Source: Topomyia yanbarensis (Eukaryota > Arthropoda > Insecta > Diptera > Culicidae). From it: DNA of 64,000 nucleotides. This document shows positions 33,813 to 44,805 of the stretch, in pieces. A program made the translations under genes and the position numbers. Every line of letters begins with the position of its first letter. The stretch's first letter is position 1. Under the pieces are notes generated by a model. The model saw nothing but the letters and a program-made list of their open reading frames with translations. It had not been told where the DNA came from and did no database searches. Location of the stretch: positions 200,690,397-200,754,396 of the forward strand of contig NC_080671.1 in assembly GCF_030247195.1 (NCBI RefSeq), read 5' to 3'.

Positions 33813-36612
33813 CGGTGTCTTTTTTTAACAACTTTATGCAAAAAAAATCAGCATCTCTGAAACTTCAGGATATGAAAGAATGGGCTTTCCCCTTTCATTT
33901 GAAACCAAAATCAAAAAAAAATCGTCGGGGGGTCTAGAGCAATTTTATTTAAAGTTTCAAAGATTTTACAATGGAACTAGTTCATATTTCTACCCCTAGA
34001 TGGTGCTTTAGACATTCGAACAACACTAAAAGTAAGAATCTGATAGATTATTTAATTGTCTACAACTTTGTTACCAACTAAAAACCGATTTGAAATTATC
34101 CGGAAAAGTTGTTTAATATTTTAACGAATTTTAAGTCTAAGTTAGTTTCACAGAAGACCTAGTGGTTTGTCAATTCACAAGCACGTTTTTTTATTTGCCA
34201 AATAGTTGTGTTTAGTTCAATAGTGAATTGAGCGGAATTTGAGAGCTTGGAAAGTCTCATCTTTTAGCTGAAAATTATAATTCCCTGATACAGGGCGCCA
34301 TTCATACTTTTGGGATGAGAAGTTTTAGATAAGTGTTGTCCAAACTAGTATGATATTAATATTCTTTTTCATGATGGTAAGTGATTCCTCCCGCAGAAAC
34401 AGCTTTTTCAATTATGTATGCCTTCTTTTTCATTTTTTCGATTGTTCTCAGGGATGACTGATAACTATTCTTACATGAATCTCCTACTCTGTTAGCATCT
34501 TCGTATAAAATTGACTTGTCCTGAACTTCAACCTTTATATTTGAACAAACTTAATGAAACTTTTAACGTACCGTTGCAATATTTCGCGGATTTCATTGCA
34601 ACGCTTGGTTAAAAACGCTGATCATTCGTTTTCAAAATTAACTCAATGTGACAAACAGTTAACAAAAAACTTTGAGTATTTGGATCAAGATAATTTTTTT
34701 TTGTGATATATTCGAGGACTTCTATGTATATAAGGTTATTGTTGTACTCAAATCATATTTTGTTTTCAAAAGTAATACATATCGCATAATCTAGGATCAA
34801 TTTAGTAACGATATCTCGCATAATTGATAGGAAATGGCCGTAAAATCCAACTGCCACAATATGCTTTGCGGAGAAAATTTGAATAAATCGTTTCACGCTA
34901 ATCACTAATTTGGACAGTTACTGCTGTGGTTTGCGTTAAATTAGAAACGGTGTGTCCCAACATTTCATCTTGAACGGAATTATAATAGCTGATTTAAGCG
35001 ATCATAACCTAAATTATACGATGTATGGTCCTTTCTAAAACATAAATGTAAGCAAACCCTTGTAACCAAGCAATACCTTCCGATGAAAGGTAGTCCCTTC
35101 GAAGCTATCGGGAAAGATTACAAACCAAAAGCACAAATAGTTTTCTGACTCTGTCAAACATCCTTATTTTCAGAATTTCACTTAGAATTGTCAACGTAAT
35201 GAATCCCGTCTAATATTTTCATGCCACTAAACCCAATTATTTTTTTTGGTAATGTAATAAGTGCGAGAAAACATATTTCCAAACCACTAGGCCTCGTGTG
35301 AAACTATCTTAGATATAACTTTGTTAAAATCTTAAACAACTTTTTCGGATGATTTCAGATCAATTTTTAGTGGTCAACAAACTTGTAGACAATTAAATTT
35401 TCTATCAAATTCTCACTTTTAGTGTTGTTCGAATGTATAAAGCATCATCTAGGGACAGAAATATGAAATATCTCCAGTATTAAAACCTATATTGTTACGA
35501 AAAAAAAGCTTAAAAAAAATGGTTGCTCTGGACTAGGGTTGTGGTACCGGTAATACCGGTACCGAAAATCCCGGGAATACCGACCCATTTTTGGTACCGT
35601 AATACCGGTACTGAACAAAAGCCAGTACCGGTATTTCCGGTACTATACAATTTTTTATGACAAATATGTTAACTCTGCAGGGGGATCTGGTTCAACATAT
35701 CGGTCTGCAAGATAAAGTTTAATTATATTAATTTTCCTTCTAGATAAATCGTTGAGATAACACCTTTGTGTGGGAATGAGGTGGGGCCATCATCATAATA
35801 ATTCTATAAGTTAAAGTTTTATTAGCGACATTCTGATTGGTTTCCATTATTCACTTATCTATAAAAGAACAAACAGCGATTTAGTAGCTAACAGTTTTAG
35901 ACTTGGTGAACTGCTTCAAATGGGGCGATTTGTAATTATTGGTGATCGGAAAATTCAGCAAAACTCCATAGTTTACAGGAAAGCAAGGAGCCTTGATATG
36001 CATTGGAGAATAGTAGGAAAACGACATAAATGTCGGAACCAATTTTCAGAAAAGCAAGAGAGGAAATGCGATTAACCTGCTCGGGTTTACTGCCATTCTC
36101 GCTTTGATTTACTGTTGTTAATAGGGTTTCATACATTTACCATCTGTTCAAATCGACGAAAGTCGCACCACTTAGCAGTTATTTATTTCAAAGTGGCCTA
36201 GATTTCGAAATTAAAGAAGATGCCCTATACGAAAAATATCTTCTGTGAAATAAGTCTTGCCATTCCGAAGCAATTAAAAACAATAAACATATTTTTTGAT
36301 CAGCACAAATCAATCATCTGAAAATAAGATCATCAGTTTGAGCATTCAATTTCAGTTTGAAGCCTTTTTCGAATTTTTTAAAAAATATTCTAGTACCGGT
36401 ACTTTACCGGTACTACCGGTACTGAGGGCTTCAGTACCGTAGTACCGGTTCTCGCCAAAAAGGGTCGGTACTGCGAACCCTACTCTGGACCCCCCGACGG
36501 ATTATTTTGATCTTAGTTTCAAATGAAAGGGAAAAGCCCATTCTTGCATATTCCGAAGTTTCAGAGATGCTGAATTTTTTTGCATAAAATTGTTCTAATA
36601 AATACACCGTGT
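33813..36612. mobile_element. Large foldback element, about 1.85 kb without its hAT-like insert
   Basis: The left arm (about 33813-34190) and right arm (about 35290-36612, excluding 35534-36482) are diverged reverse complements. Examples are CAGCATCTCTGAAACTTC on the left against GAAGTTTCAGAGATGCTGAA on the right, then GTCGGGGGGTCTAGAG against CTCTGGACCCCCCGAC. The ends contain ACACGGTGT / ACACCGTGT. The arms resemble the foldback at 18.3 kb in places (TTTAATTGTCTACAACTTTG). The central 1.1 kb has no coding frame. Confidence 0.75.
35534..36482. mobile_element. hAT-like non-autonomous element, 949 bp, copy 1
   Basis: Starts TAGGGTTGTGGTACCGGTAA and ends CGGTACTGCGAACCCTA. The 8-bp TSD CTCTGGAC lies at 35526-35533 and 36483-36490. 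Both ends are packed with GGTACCGGTA-type subterminal repeats. An 8-bp TSD with a TAGGG start fits the hAT superfamily. The interior is AT-rich and encodes no transposase; the 66-codon minus-strand frame has no recognisable domain. It lies in the right arm of the foldback element. It has the same length as 61121-62069 and appears identical. Confidence 0.92.
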
Positions 36613-36929
36613 AGAGTTTACCGGCGACTTAACCCTTTGTCTGCTATCGCAGGAGTCAGAATCTTTTGGCATTAGAAATGCGAATCATCTGAGTCAGCGG
36701 TATGTCAAGATGAGCGTAAAGTAATTTGTTACTTCATGCTTTTTTCGATTTTTTATTTCGTAATATTTGTTTACGTGACTTAAAACCTAGTGTATAACGT
36801 GCAAAATTAGGAGTATGTCAAAAATTGCTAAAGAATTTTTGCGTGGATGCCAAACGGTGATTTTAGAGATTTTTTAATCATTTTCGTTATATCCAGCATT
36901 TACTAGTATTCGAAAGGATATAGAAAATT

Positions 36930-37535
36930 GGCCTCTGCTCTGGTAGGTGGATAGACGTCAAATTGTTTAGACCCCAGTTACTTCTCTGTGCGGTGGCGAA
37001 ATTTTTCCCGAACCCGATTTGTTATTTCATAATGGTTGACGATCTACTGACCACATCTCATATATGCTCATCGTGGCAGCGTGTCTAAACCGATGAAGGT
37101 GCTTTCGGAAATATCAGTGCCCGGACAAAAACTCATCTCACCATGCTACCTATGCACCCACACCAAACTCTGTACGCACTCACTACACGGACAGCCATTA
37201 TGCGAGCGTGCTTGTCAAGTTCATTCGGGTCCGCTTTGAACTCAGAACGCAACAGCTTAGGCCAGTACGCCATACTTCAGTATTGAGTATAAGATACCCG
37301 CCAGGAGACGACTGGTGCCGCATATTGCACGATCATTTCCAATACGTTAGTTGTTCTCGCACCCTTCTCACCTACATAGTCGACGTGGCTGTTGTAATTT
37401 TACCAATTTTAGACCATCACACCCTGGTGCTTCTGCGCACACATCGATGGAATTGAGTATCCGCCGACCAGCACTGCCTCGGTCTTGTGGTGAGCCAACA
37501 GCAACTTAACATCATCCATCCAGGTTTCCACAGTG
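36930..37535 (-). pseudogene. R1-clade RT C-terminal relic
   Basis: The minus strand, read in shifting frames, gives LAHHKTEAVLVG near 37500. Further blocks follow: NSHVDY near 37390, LLAGILYSILKYG near 37300, and DKHARIMAVRVVSAYRVW near 37200. These match the order of blocks after the RT core in R1-clade LINEs, and the first is also seen in the relic at 1-446. Frameshifts and stops are frequent, so it is old. Confidence 0.65.
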
Positions 37536-37620
37536 CCTCTGCCGTCAACATCTCTACTTCCTCGAAGGTTTGGGAGATTTGTTCAGAGGTGATTGCTCAT
37601 TATTTAATTGTTTCAAAATC

Positions 37621-37888
37621 AGGGGCGGATCCAGAAATGTTTTTTGTTGAGGTCTGAATTTCGAATGTTTTTTTTTTGGCTTAAAGTTTGCACACTTTAA
37701 CGATGGTGAAGAACACACCTTAGTAGAAGAAGTCCTTATGACAGATGGCGCTAAATAATACAAAAACATGAATTTGGAACTGATTTAAAATTTAAACAAA
37801 TTAAAAATTTCTCAGCAAGTTGAATATTTCGGAGGGGCTCCGGACATCCACGATCACCCCCCTCCCCTCTCGCTGGATCCGACCCTCT
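37621..37888. mobile_element. MITE with GGCGGATCCAG-type ends
   Basis: The left end CAGGGGCGGATCCAGAAATG and right end TCGCTGGATCCGACCCTCT are inverted relatives, separated by about 230 bp of AT-rich sequence. A related single end, CTGGATCCGCCGCTG, lies at about 46573-46587. The TSD was not resolved. Confidence 0.6.
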
Positions 37889-38213
37889 CTAAGCTTGTAC
37901 CTAATGTCGAACATGACACTTTCGATGGCACAGCAATGACTTTTTGAAACATTTGCACTTGAGACGAATCAACGATTCTCAGCCACTTCAGCATCACTCA
38001 ATATAACATTCTTTTTTGTTTACTTTTTAATGTGGCAGGGTTAGGCAAATTGGTTAAAAATCGTAAAAGTATTCTCACATGCTCGAGAGATATATTTTGT
38101 TAAAACATATTTAGTCATACCAATTATTCTGTACTACTAGCACCTACTATTTTTTCGAAAACATTATTTATGTGCATGCGGTCCATTATTTATATTAGTA
38201 TCACTTTATATAT
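37889..38213. other. Unassigned spacer
   Basis: AT-rich, nothing recognised. Confidence 0.35.
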
Positions 38214-38461
38214 GGTCGGTGTTAAATCAGACCGGACTAAGTGACAATAAATTGATTTCGAGAAAAACGAGTTTAAAGTTTGAATAGCAGCATCCTTTAC
38301 AATATAATTGGAAATTAATTTCTGCCATAATTTTTGTTTATTGTTACATATTTGAAATCTGGCAAAATTCTAATGTAGATGAAAAAATTCTCTATACATT
38401 GCTATCATTATCTCATTTTTTGATGTTTAGCGACTTAGTCCGGTCTGACTTAACACCGACC
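38214..38461 (-). mobile_element. MITE (248 bp) with 4-bp TSD, copy 2
   Basis: Ends GGTCGGTGTTAAATCAGACC and its inverted copy. ATAT flanks it at 38210-38213 and 38462-38465. Internal sequence near the left end (TTTCGAGAAAAACGAGTTTA) matches the right side of the copy at 5517-5752 in reverse complement, so the two are inverted relative to each other. Confidence 0.85.
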
Positions 38462-38517
38462 ATATGTGAAGTAGCAGCAAACAATAAATATATAAAATTA
38501 TTCATACAGAAGAAATG

Positions 38518-38519
<2 letters not shown>

Positions 38520-38554
<35 letters not shown>
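38520..38554. repeat. (TA)n microsatellite
   Basis: About 16 uninterrupted TA units. Confidence 0.95.
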
Positions 38555-40369
38555 CGATTCTATATAAATTTGTGAAATTCATTTATTTTCACCCCTGGGG
38601 AATGTTTATTCGATTTTGTTCTATTCGAATCAGGCGTGCCGTTCCATAGAGATTGAATTTATATGTAAACACAATTGGTACACTTTATTCGCACGCTTCC
38701 CATCACAACCGGTTTCATAGTCGGTAGCATTTAGACGATTTGGATACTGTGCCAAATATCCGTGCATGCAATGGTGGTAAACTACTGGAGCTTGATCAAT
38801 TAGTGAGTACAATTTAATGTTGTTCAGCTGGCTGTGTAAAATGATTTCTTTTATACATACGATTGTAATTGAAAATAGTAGTTTTGATCCCATCAATCGA
38901 TTTTCATCCAATGTTAGATGCATTATATGTATATACAATTTCACCCGCGCTGCATCGGTTTCGTGCTTCAATTTGAATAAATTTATAACAGAAATGAGAA
39001 GAGTCGTGAATTCGATTGTTTTGGAATATGGCATTTTGCTCATCTAGCAAGGCAAAGATGTTGTGCGGAAATAATTGGTAAATATTGAATAAATTATAAA
39101 CTCAATCGTCTACTCGACAGATTGTTTCGTTTTCAATGCCAAGCTACGTATAGTCTTTCAATGAATTTCATTGATCGAGCTATTTTCCTCGAACAATAAT
39201 TTGAAAAATTGGGAATGAAGGTAAATTAAAATATATCATATAGAGCAACAGAGGTATTTTGGGGCCCCACAAATTTTGGTCTAACGAACCTACTTTTCGG
39301 CATTCTTGGTGCGAATCTAAAAGCGCTTTTCTATATCTTACAAAGCCTTTTCATATTTGGAATTTACCATCTTATTCTGAGATGTTTATACATTTATAAA
39401 AGTGTGCGTAATAAGAAGTAATAATAGAAATAGTGCTGTACCTTGTATAACATTCTCCATTGAACATATTTATTTATTAAATGTTAGTACTGACGGCGGT
39501 AGTACTTTTGATTCATCCGTTGGTTTTTGTCAAGCGTTTAGCGTTTAGCACCTCTGTGCATTTTTATACATAGCCTCGCAACTGAGGTTGGCGTAAGATT
39601 TAAAGATACAGCGTTTTACTATTGAACCTAAATTAGTGCAAATCGTTTAAGCCGTTTGTGAGAAAAATCATATTGAGTTTATTATATATGTTTACATTTA
39701 AATAGAAATTTTGGAGATAGATCCAATACCTGAACAGAAGATTTCCGTTTATGTCGCCTTACAGTGTTGGAGCAGGAAGCTAGTGGATCAATTCGTGGCG
39801 TCAACCATCACATGCTACGCGGTCTCTAAACTGAGTTTGTTTGTACACAGATTTAGTTGTATTGTAATGAAAATGTCTTATTGGTTTTGATGAGTTCACG
39901 TAAATTCTTCGACTTCTAAAATGATGTATTGTGTCCATCGTGCACAAAATGTTTTAATCCAACTTTTTCCTTAGTAGGAAATATAGCGGTACTATGGTTC
40001 GATTTCGTAGCAGACCTCCGTTGCTTACGACACTTCATTTGATGTTAGAAAGAAACTCGTGAAAATATTTTTCAACAAATATTGTACTGTTAATAATACT
40101 ATTTATTCTTACAAATTATCCTGAATTCTGAGAAAATTTTACATAAGAACTACGAACTTATTGGAAACGAATATTTGTTAGAATTGGTGAATGTTTCCCA
40201 TAGTCAAGACATATTGGTTCTATGTGACTGTTAGGTGGATAAAATCAGTACTATCCTCGAAAATATTTCGCACGATAAATTAATAAACAATAATTCTGTT
40301 CGAAAACAATTATTTCTTTTATGTTTCAATTTAACATAATATTCGATATAAAGTATGTATTTGGAAAAT
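38555..40369. other. Unassigned AT-rich stretch
   Basis: The 137-codon minus-strand frame at 38630-39043 and the opposing 76-codon frame are unrecognised and overlap. No repeat partner found. Confidence 0.35.
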
Positions 40370-41536
40370 GTATATTAAATCGAGGTGTACCTGTATATGG
40401 AAAATGATTATATAAAGGTAAGGCTACATGACTTATCACAGCGTAACCCCTCCTGAGTATAGTTACTATATTCATATTTAGGCGGAGACACTGAGCGGAG
40501 CCAATCGAGCATGACGTCACATAACATGTCCTCTTTGGATGTATATGGGAAAGGTATTGTGATTATGGTCATAACTATTTAACTCTTATTTTGTGTTATC
40601 ACGTGTAGAGAAACGAAAAGAACCAATTGTTTTTCTATAACTAGAAGAGATATTCGCACAAGTATGAAATCAAATCATCCGATCTTCGAATTGTTTTTTT
40701 CTATTCGTGCACATAAAGTTCTTACTTACGACGACAATGAAATTATTAAGCTAGAGCTTGAACATTTACATGGGATGCCAGTGTTTTTTCCTGATATAAG
40801 AGCTGCCAGTTTTCCGGTTTTTGTGTCCGCCCAACTCTTAATATAGTAACTCTACTCCTGAGCTAATTACAGAATGCATGTCACAGTGTGAAGAAATAGA
40901 ATCCGTTACACCTGCTATTAGGAGTAACTTCTTCCCGTGTACTACTAACGCTGTTGTTGTGGTGAGGATGCGGGTCGAAAGACATATTCCCTCGGTCCTG
41001 GCAATAAAACTCCAAACTCTCGGAGCTACTAAGATACCAACTACGATATGCACCCATGAGTGGCAAACTCCTACGTGCAAGTACTGTAATCAAACAGCAC
41101 ACCATGAGCAACATTGCGCGGACCGATCGCAAACGCACCTACGGTAAACCAACCCAAAGCAGAGTGTGCAATATCAATACCTGAACCTACCGCGATTATC
41201 AAATTTGTCGAAGCTGTGCAGGCCATAATGGCAACCGCAAAAGCAGCATCCAGAACCCCCAGTGCAAGGAGCAAAAAAGGAATTTGATTGCGGGTAACAA
41301 GATTCCTGTAACGATGATGACCTTGAGAGAATTAAACGACCCTCATGACACAATAGGCGAGCAGATTAAAGCTATCCCGTCGCTAAAAAAGGTCTCCGCG
41401 CGCAATAGAATGTTGCGTGCACGATATTCAACGGATAATCAATAGCATCTGTTTATATTTTTGGCATACTGTGAACATATCAAAGCTCATTTAAGATACC
41501 GCTGTGTGTGACTAAGCTACCGCATGTCAAATAAAC
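40370..41536 (+). pseudogene. Zinc-knuckle ORF1 relic of the ORF1-only LINE family, copy B
   Basis: A 5' piece at 40390-40457 reads YLYMEND..KVRLHDLSQRNPS. A hAT-like MITE interrupts it at 40458. The frame resumes at 40855 with TPELITECMSQCEEIESV, NFFP, VVVVRMRVERHIPS and a CX2CX4HX4C knuckle (CKYCNQTAHHEQHC, about 41077-41118). This order matches the copy at 47938-48801. Downstream reading is broken. The 3' end is at ACCGCATGTCAAATAAAC, which is duplicated around a SINE (41537-42077). No RT follows, so this copy also lacks ORF2. Confidence 0.75.
40458..40854. mobile_element. hAT-like MITE, 397 bp, inside the ORF1 relic
   Basis: The left end TATAGTTACTATATTCATAT and right end (reverse complement TAGAGTTACTATATTAAGAG) form imperfect TIRs of about 30 bp. 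The 8-bp TSD CTCCTGAG lies at 40450-40457 and 40855-40862. Removing the element rejoins the ORF1 reading. The 60-codon frame inside is not recognised. Confidence 0.8.
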
Positions 41537-42077
41537 GAGCTTGAGCTTGAGCTTGTGCGACCACCATTGGCTGTTACTCAGCTATCGATCTGGACTAGCT
41601 GAAGTTGCACAGGGAATCAGTAGATAATTATGCTTGCGAGTAGCGAAACATCTTTCAATGTGCAACTCCTGGTAATCCTAAAGTGTTTATTGATCAATAC
41701 CGGCGCCGGCCAGGCCCGAACGTAGATCGCGGAAGGAAAGGGAAGGAATTGTTAGTTCGATACTTGCTTTTGCTAGAGGCCGTATATACTGCTGTGCACT
41801 CCACAAGTATCACGGAGGAGGATATTTGTTAGTAAGTATAGAAGTTGGATTCTACTTCTTCTTTACCGACGCCAAAGACGTGACTCCACTATCTGGACGA
41901 GATATCGATTCATCAACTCATGGACCGGGGACCAACGGCTTTACTTCCCTTCCGAAGGAAGAAGTGACCACAGATTTTTTCACCTCAGGAAAATCTCAAC
42001 GGCCTCGGCTGGAATTGAACCCAGGACAACTGGAATGAGTGGCGGTCACGATTACCACTCAACCACCGGCGCCGTTT
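41537..42077 (-). mobile_element. tRNA-headed SINE with 24-bp TSD
   Basis: On the minus strand the head begins near 42073 as GGCGCCGGTGGTTGAGTGGT, which looks like an A box. About 50 bp downstream is GGGTTCAATTCC, a good B box. Together they form a tRNA-like RNA polymerase III promoter. A body of about 450 bp ends in a GCTCAAGCTCAAGCTC-type simple tail, seen on + at 41537-41553. A 24-bp duplication, 41513-41536 and 42078-42101, flanks it. The shape (tRNA head, unrelated body, short simple-repeat tail) is that of a SINE moved by a LINE. The head is not a functional tRNA gene, since a complete cloverleaf is not apparent. Confidence 0.85.
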
Positions 42078-42101
42078 TAAGCTACCGCATGTCAAATAAA
42101 C

Positions 42102-44534
42102 AAATTGGAAAAAAGGTCTCACCTACTTGTTTTCCCGCTTCTACGTTGCCTTCAACGAATACAACGACCAAGAAAACGTACTTATTGAATTTCACCCTTT
42201 TCGCGGTACGTACACTTTCGGTACGTACTGTGGATGAGTAGCACCAAATCACGTGTTAAAAATGGAACATCTTTCAAAACTTTTCACCGTCCCACTCGTA
42301 GCCGGAAATCAAAGTGTGTGAATGAAAACGGTCAGACAGCTCAGTAGGTCGCACAGTGATGTCATTATTCCTGTAGTATAGTATTGCGTGGGTGACAATG
42401 GAAATAAGTTAATTTCGCCAATTTCCATCAATCACACACGACGATTGCGAAAAATACGGAAAGGAACTGTGTGCAATTTACTAATGCACGTTATTGATAC
42501 CGTGCAGCACAGATTTTTAACTAAAATGTAGTATCGATGTCGTCAAATCAACGAAATCTGATTTTTGGGTAAATTCATTTCAACCAACAAAGCCTAAATC
42601 ATGCATGTGGGAACATAAGACCACTTACAGGTCTCGCATGAATAATTTACGTGGCAATCGAATAATTGTGAGAAAACCAAAATCACGTATTTCTTTATCA
42701 TATAGCAGTCATCCTTACACATGTTCACAGTTGCCACACAAAGTTGTCGATACGTAGCGCACCAATTTACGGTTCAATAATTATAAGCACTCATTATTAC
42801 CTCGACAATATTCTCCTCCGTTCCAACAGCTTTGGTTCACTTACTCCATTCGTAAAGGCAGCATGACAGTGATCAGTTCCTATCTACGGGCTGCATATAT
42901 TTTCATGCACACGTAAGAAAGTGTTGGAAAACCTGTCACATTCCTATGAGTGCGGAAAGCAATAAGAAAAAAACACTTCTTACATGGAAAACGATATAGG
43001 CTTGCGTCAAGTGTTGGAAGGGATTTACTGTCTCACTTGACTTGCTCTGTCATCAGGTTTCCCTGCTTAAAAGTCATGTATTGGACTAGTAATTCCCGCA
43101 AGTTTTCTATATGTACGTACATATTTTTGTTTGAAGCCCTGACGATGGCACACACTTGAAACTGTCTCTAATATTTACAAAGTATGAATGCAATGACCAC
43201 TACGGTGCGACATAATTTCAGATACAAGTTATTAACAGCAGCGTATGAGTAGAAACTATAATCACAAACTCACCTGAGTTCTGATATTAATACGTTACAG
43301 TCAAAACGTCAGATAAATCAAATGATGCATTTGTCCCGGAAAGCTCCAAAACCGCTAACTGGGCAAAGGATAACGAAAGAACAAAGTGATGAATGATTCC
43401 CCGCAGAACTGGGACGGCGAGGAAAACATTTACAACTCTATTAGGTGGTATAAAAATGTAAGACACTGCAATTCGTAATGTGCCAACAGAGAGAGAGAAA
43501 AACTTTTTACTTTTCTGCTAACCGATGAGGTAGGTTCGGTGTGATGAATGATATGGTCGTCTGATTTTATTTTTACCTTAACTGTAGCAGGCACTGTTGA
43601 GATATAATGGTTAAACGTATTTATTTATAAACTTTAATCAAATTAATCTTACTTTGAATTTTAACTTACATTGTACAACCGACAACAATATTTTTTTTAG
43701 TGATTTGAATAGAACGTGGATCATTCATGAAATTGAATGGGAATGGAAAACTTCGCACTTGTCCATTGAGATAGATGAGGTTATGGTAAAGGTCTGCGTG
43801 GGCTCTTTTCATTTTATAAAACTGCAAGCATTTTCAATAGGGTAATTTCGAGAGAGATACCGCGTCGGATGAGATGGCGCACTTTCTCTATATATCTCGT
43901 ATGTAGTAATCCTTATTATAAACCTCAAAAATATTATTAATGGTTATGTGCGCCTAGTTGCATCACGGAGTACCGAACATTTTCAGTACCACATCAAAAT
44001 TTCGTTTTTTTAATGGTTCAATTTTTCTTAGTAAATCCTGTATTCTGATCATGAACACGGTCATCTATAATTTCAGAGATAAATGTCATCATGCGGCATA
44101 TCTCCCCAACAATTGGGATAGATACCGCATCAAAATTGCAGGTGAGATGCCGCACGCAATGACGGAGGATGCGTAGCTAAAAAAATTCAAATCGGAATGT
44201 CATTAGCAGGGCCGTCGAGAACCGCATCGGGCCCCAAGGCTTATATTACTGCCGGGCCTTTTTAAATCTAAGCCCTCTAGTTCAGCATGAGTTAGTACTT
44301 CTTCAACCAGGGGAAACTCAAGAGTCCGTGGTTTCTATTAGTCTCCGGTTGACTCATATTGCCACGTCCACAGATAGCGTGCAATACAGGTGAATTTCGA
44401 CAGCTTCTTATTCCGTGGAATCCAAGTCGGGTAAAATTGCCATAGTTACGAGCTTTTCAATTTGTGGGTGCTCAGATGAACATAACAATTAACAACGTAA
44501 TTAGAGGTACACGGTTCTAATTCGTGTATTCATA
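42102..44534. other. Unassigned stretch
   Basis: No coding region, repeat partner or RNA gene recognised. A GCAGGGCCGTCGAGAACCG phrase near 44206 resembles a hAT-type terminus, but no partner end was found. Confidence 0.35.
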
Positions 44535-44805
44535 TCTCGTTTGTGTCATATATGTATATATGCATATATATGCAGAGTTACTGACTTCATGTTGCCACAT
44601 CCAACGATATATTTCGTTCCGCGAAACATACGCTTCTGCTTGATTGATGTTCTGAAACATAATCAGTACGCTATGTCTAACATGGTGAAATTGTAGGGTG
44701 TAATTTGTACTTTTAACAATAGATCTTAAGGAACGTCTCGAAAAGTAAACAGGAATACAGTTTGACCACAAAAGGCCTTCTGATCTGCTTATAATTGTCA
44801 ATCAT
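44535..44805 (-). pseudogene. Zinc-knuckle ORF1 relic, N-terminal piece, copy C
   Basis: The minus-strand frame reads LLWSNCIPVYFSRRSLRSIVKS, then HHVRHSVLIMFQNINQAEAY and SRNEIY. This matches the N-terminal region of the 47.8 kb copy across its suspected frameshift (SNCVAVDFSKCPVRVIKSAD in one frame, HHIKHCVLILFKNINQAESF in the next). Here both parts are in one frame. Downstream sequence is lost, so no zinc knuckle is present. Confidence 0.7.

Noticed and set aside
35936..36136. 66-codon frame present twice (also at 61523-61723) as a conserved gene
   Set aside because: It lies inside the two copies of the hAT-like element. Identity reflects recent transposition and is no evidence of selection on a protein.
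38630..39043. 137-codon minus-strand frame as a gene
   Set aside because: Overlaps an opposing frame, no recognisable motif, no regulatory context.
42003..42073. Possible functional tRNA gene on the minus strand
   Set aside because: A and B boxes are visible, but it is the head of a SINE with a 24-bp TSD, and no complete cloverleaf or discriminator end was found.
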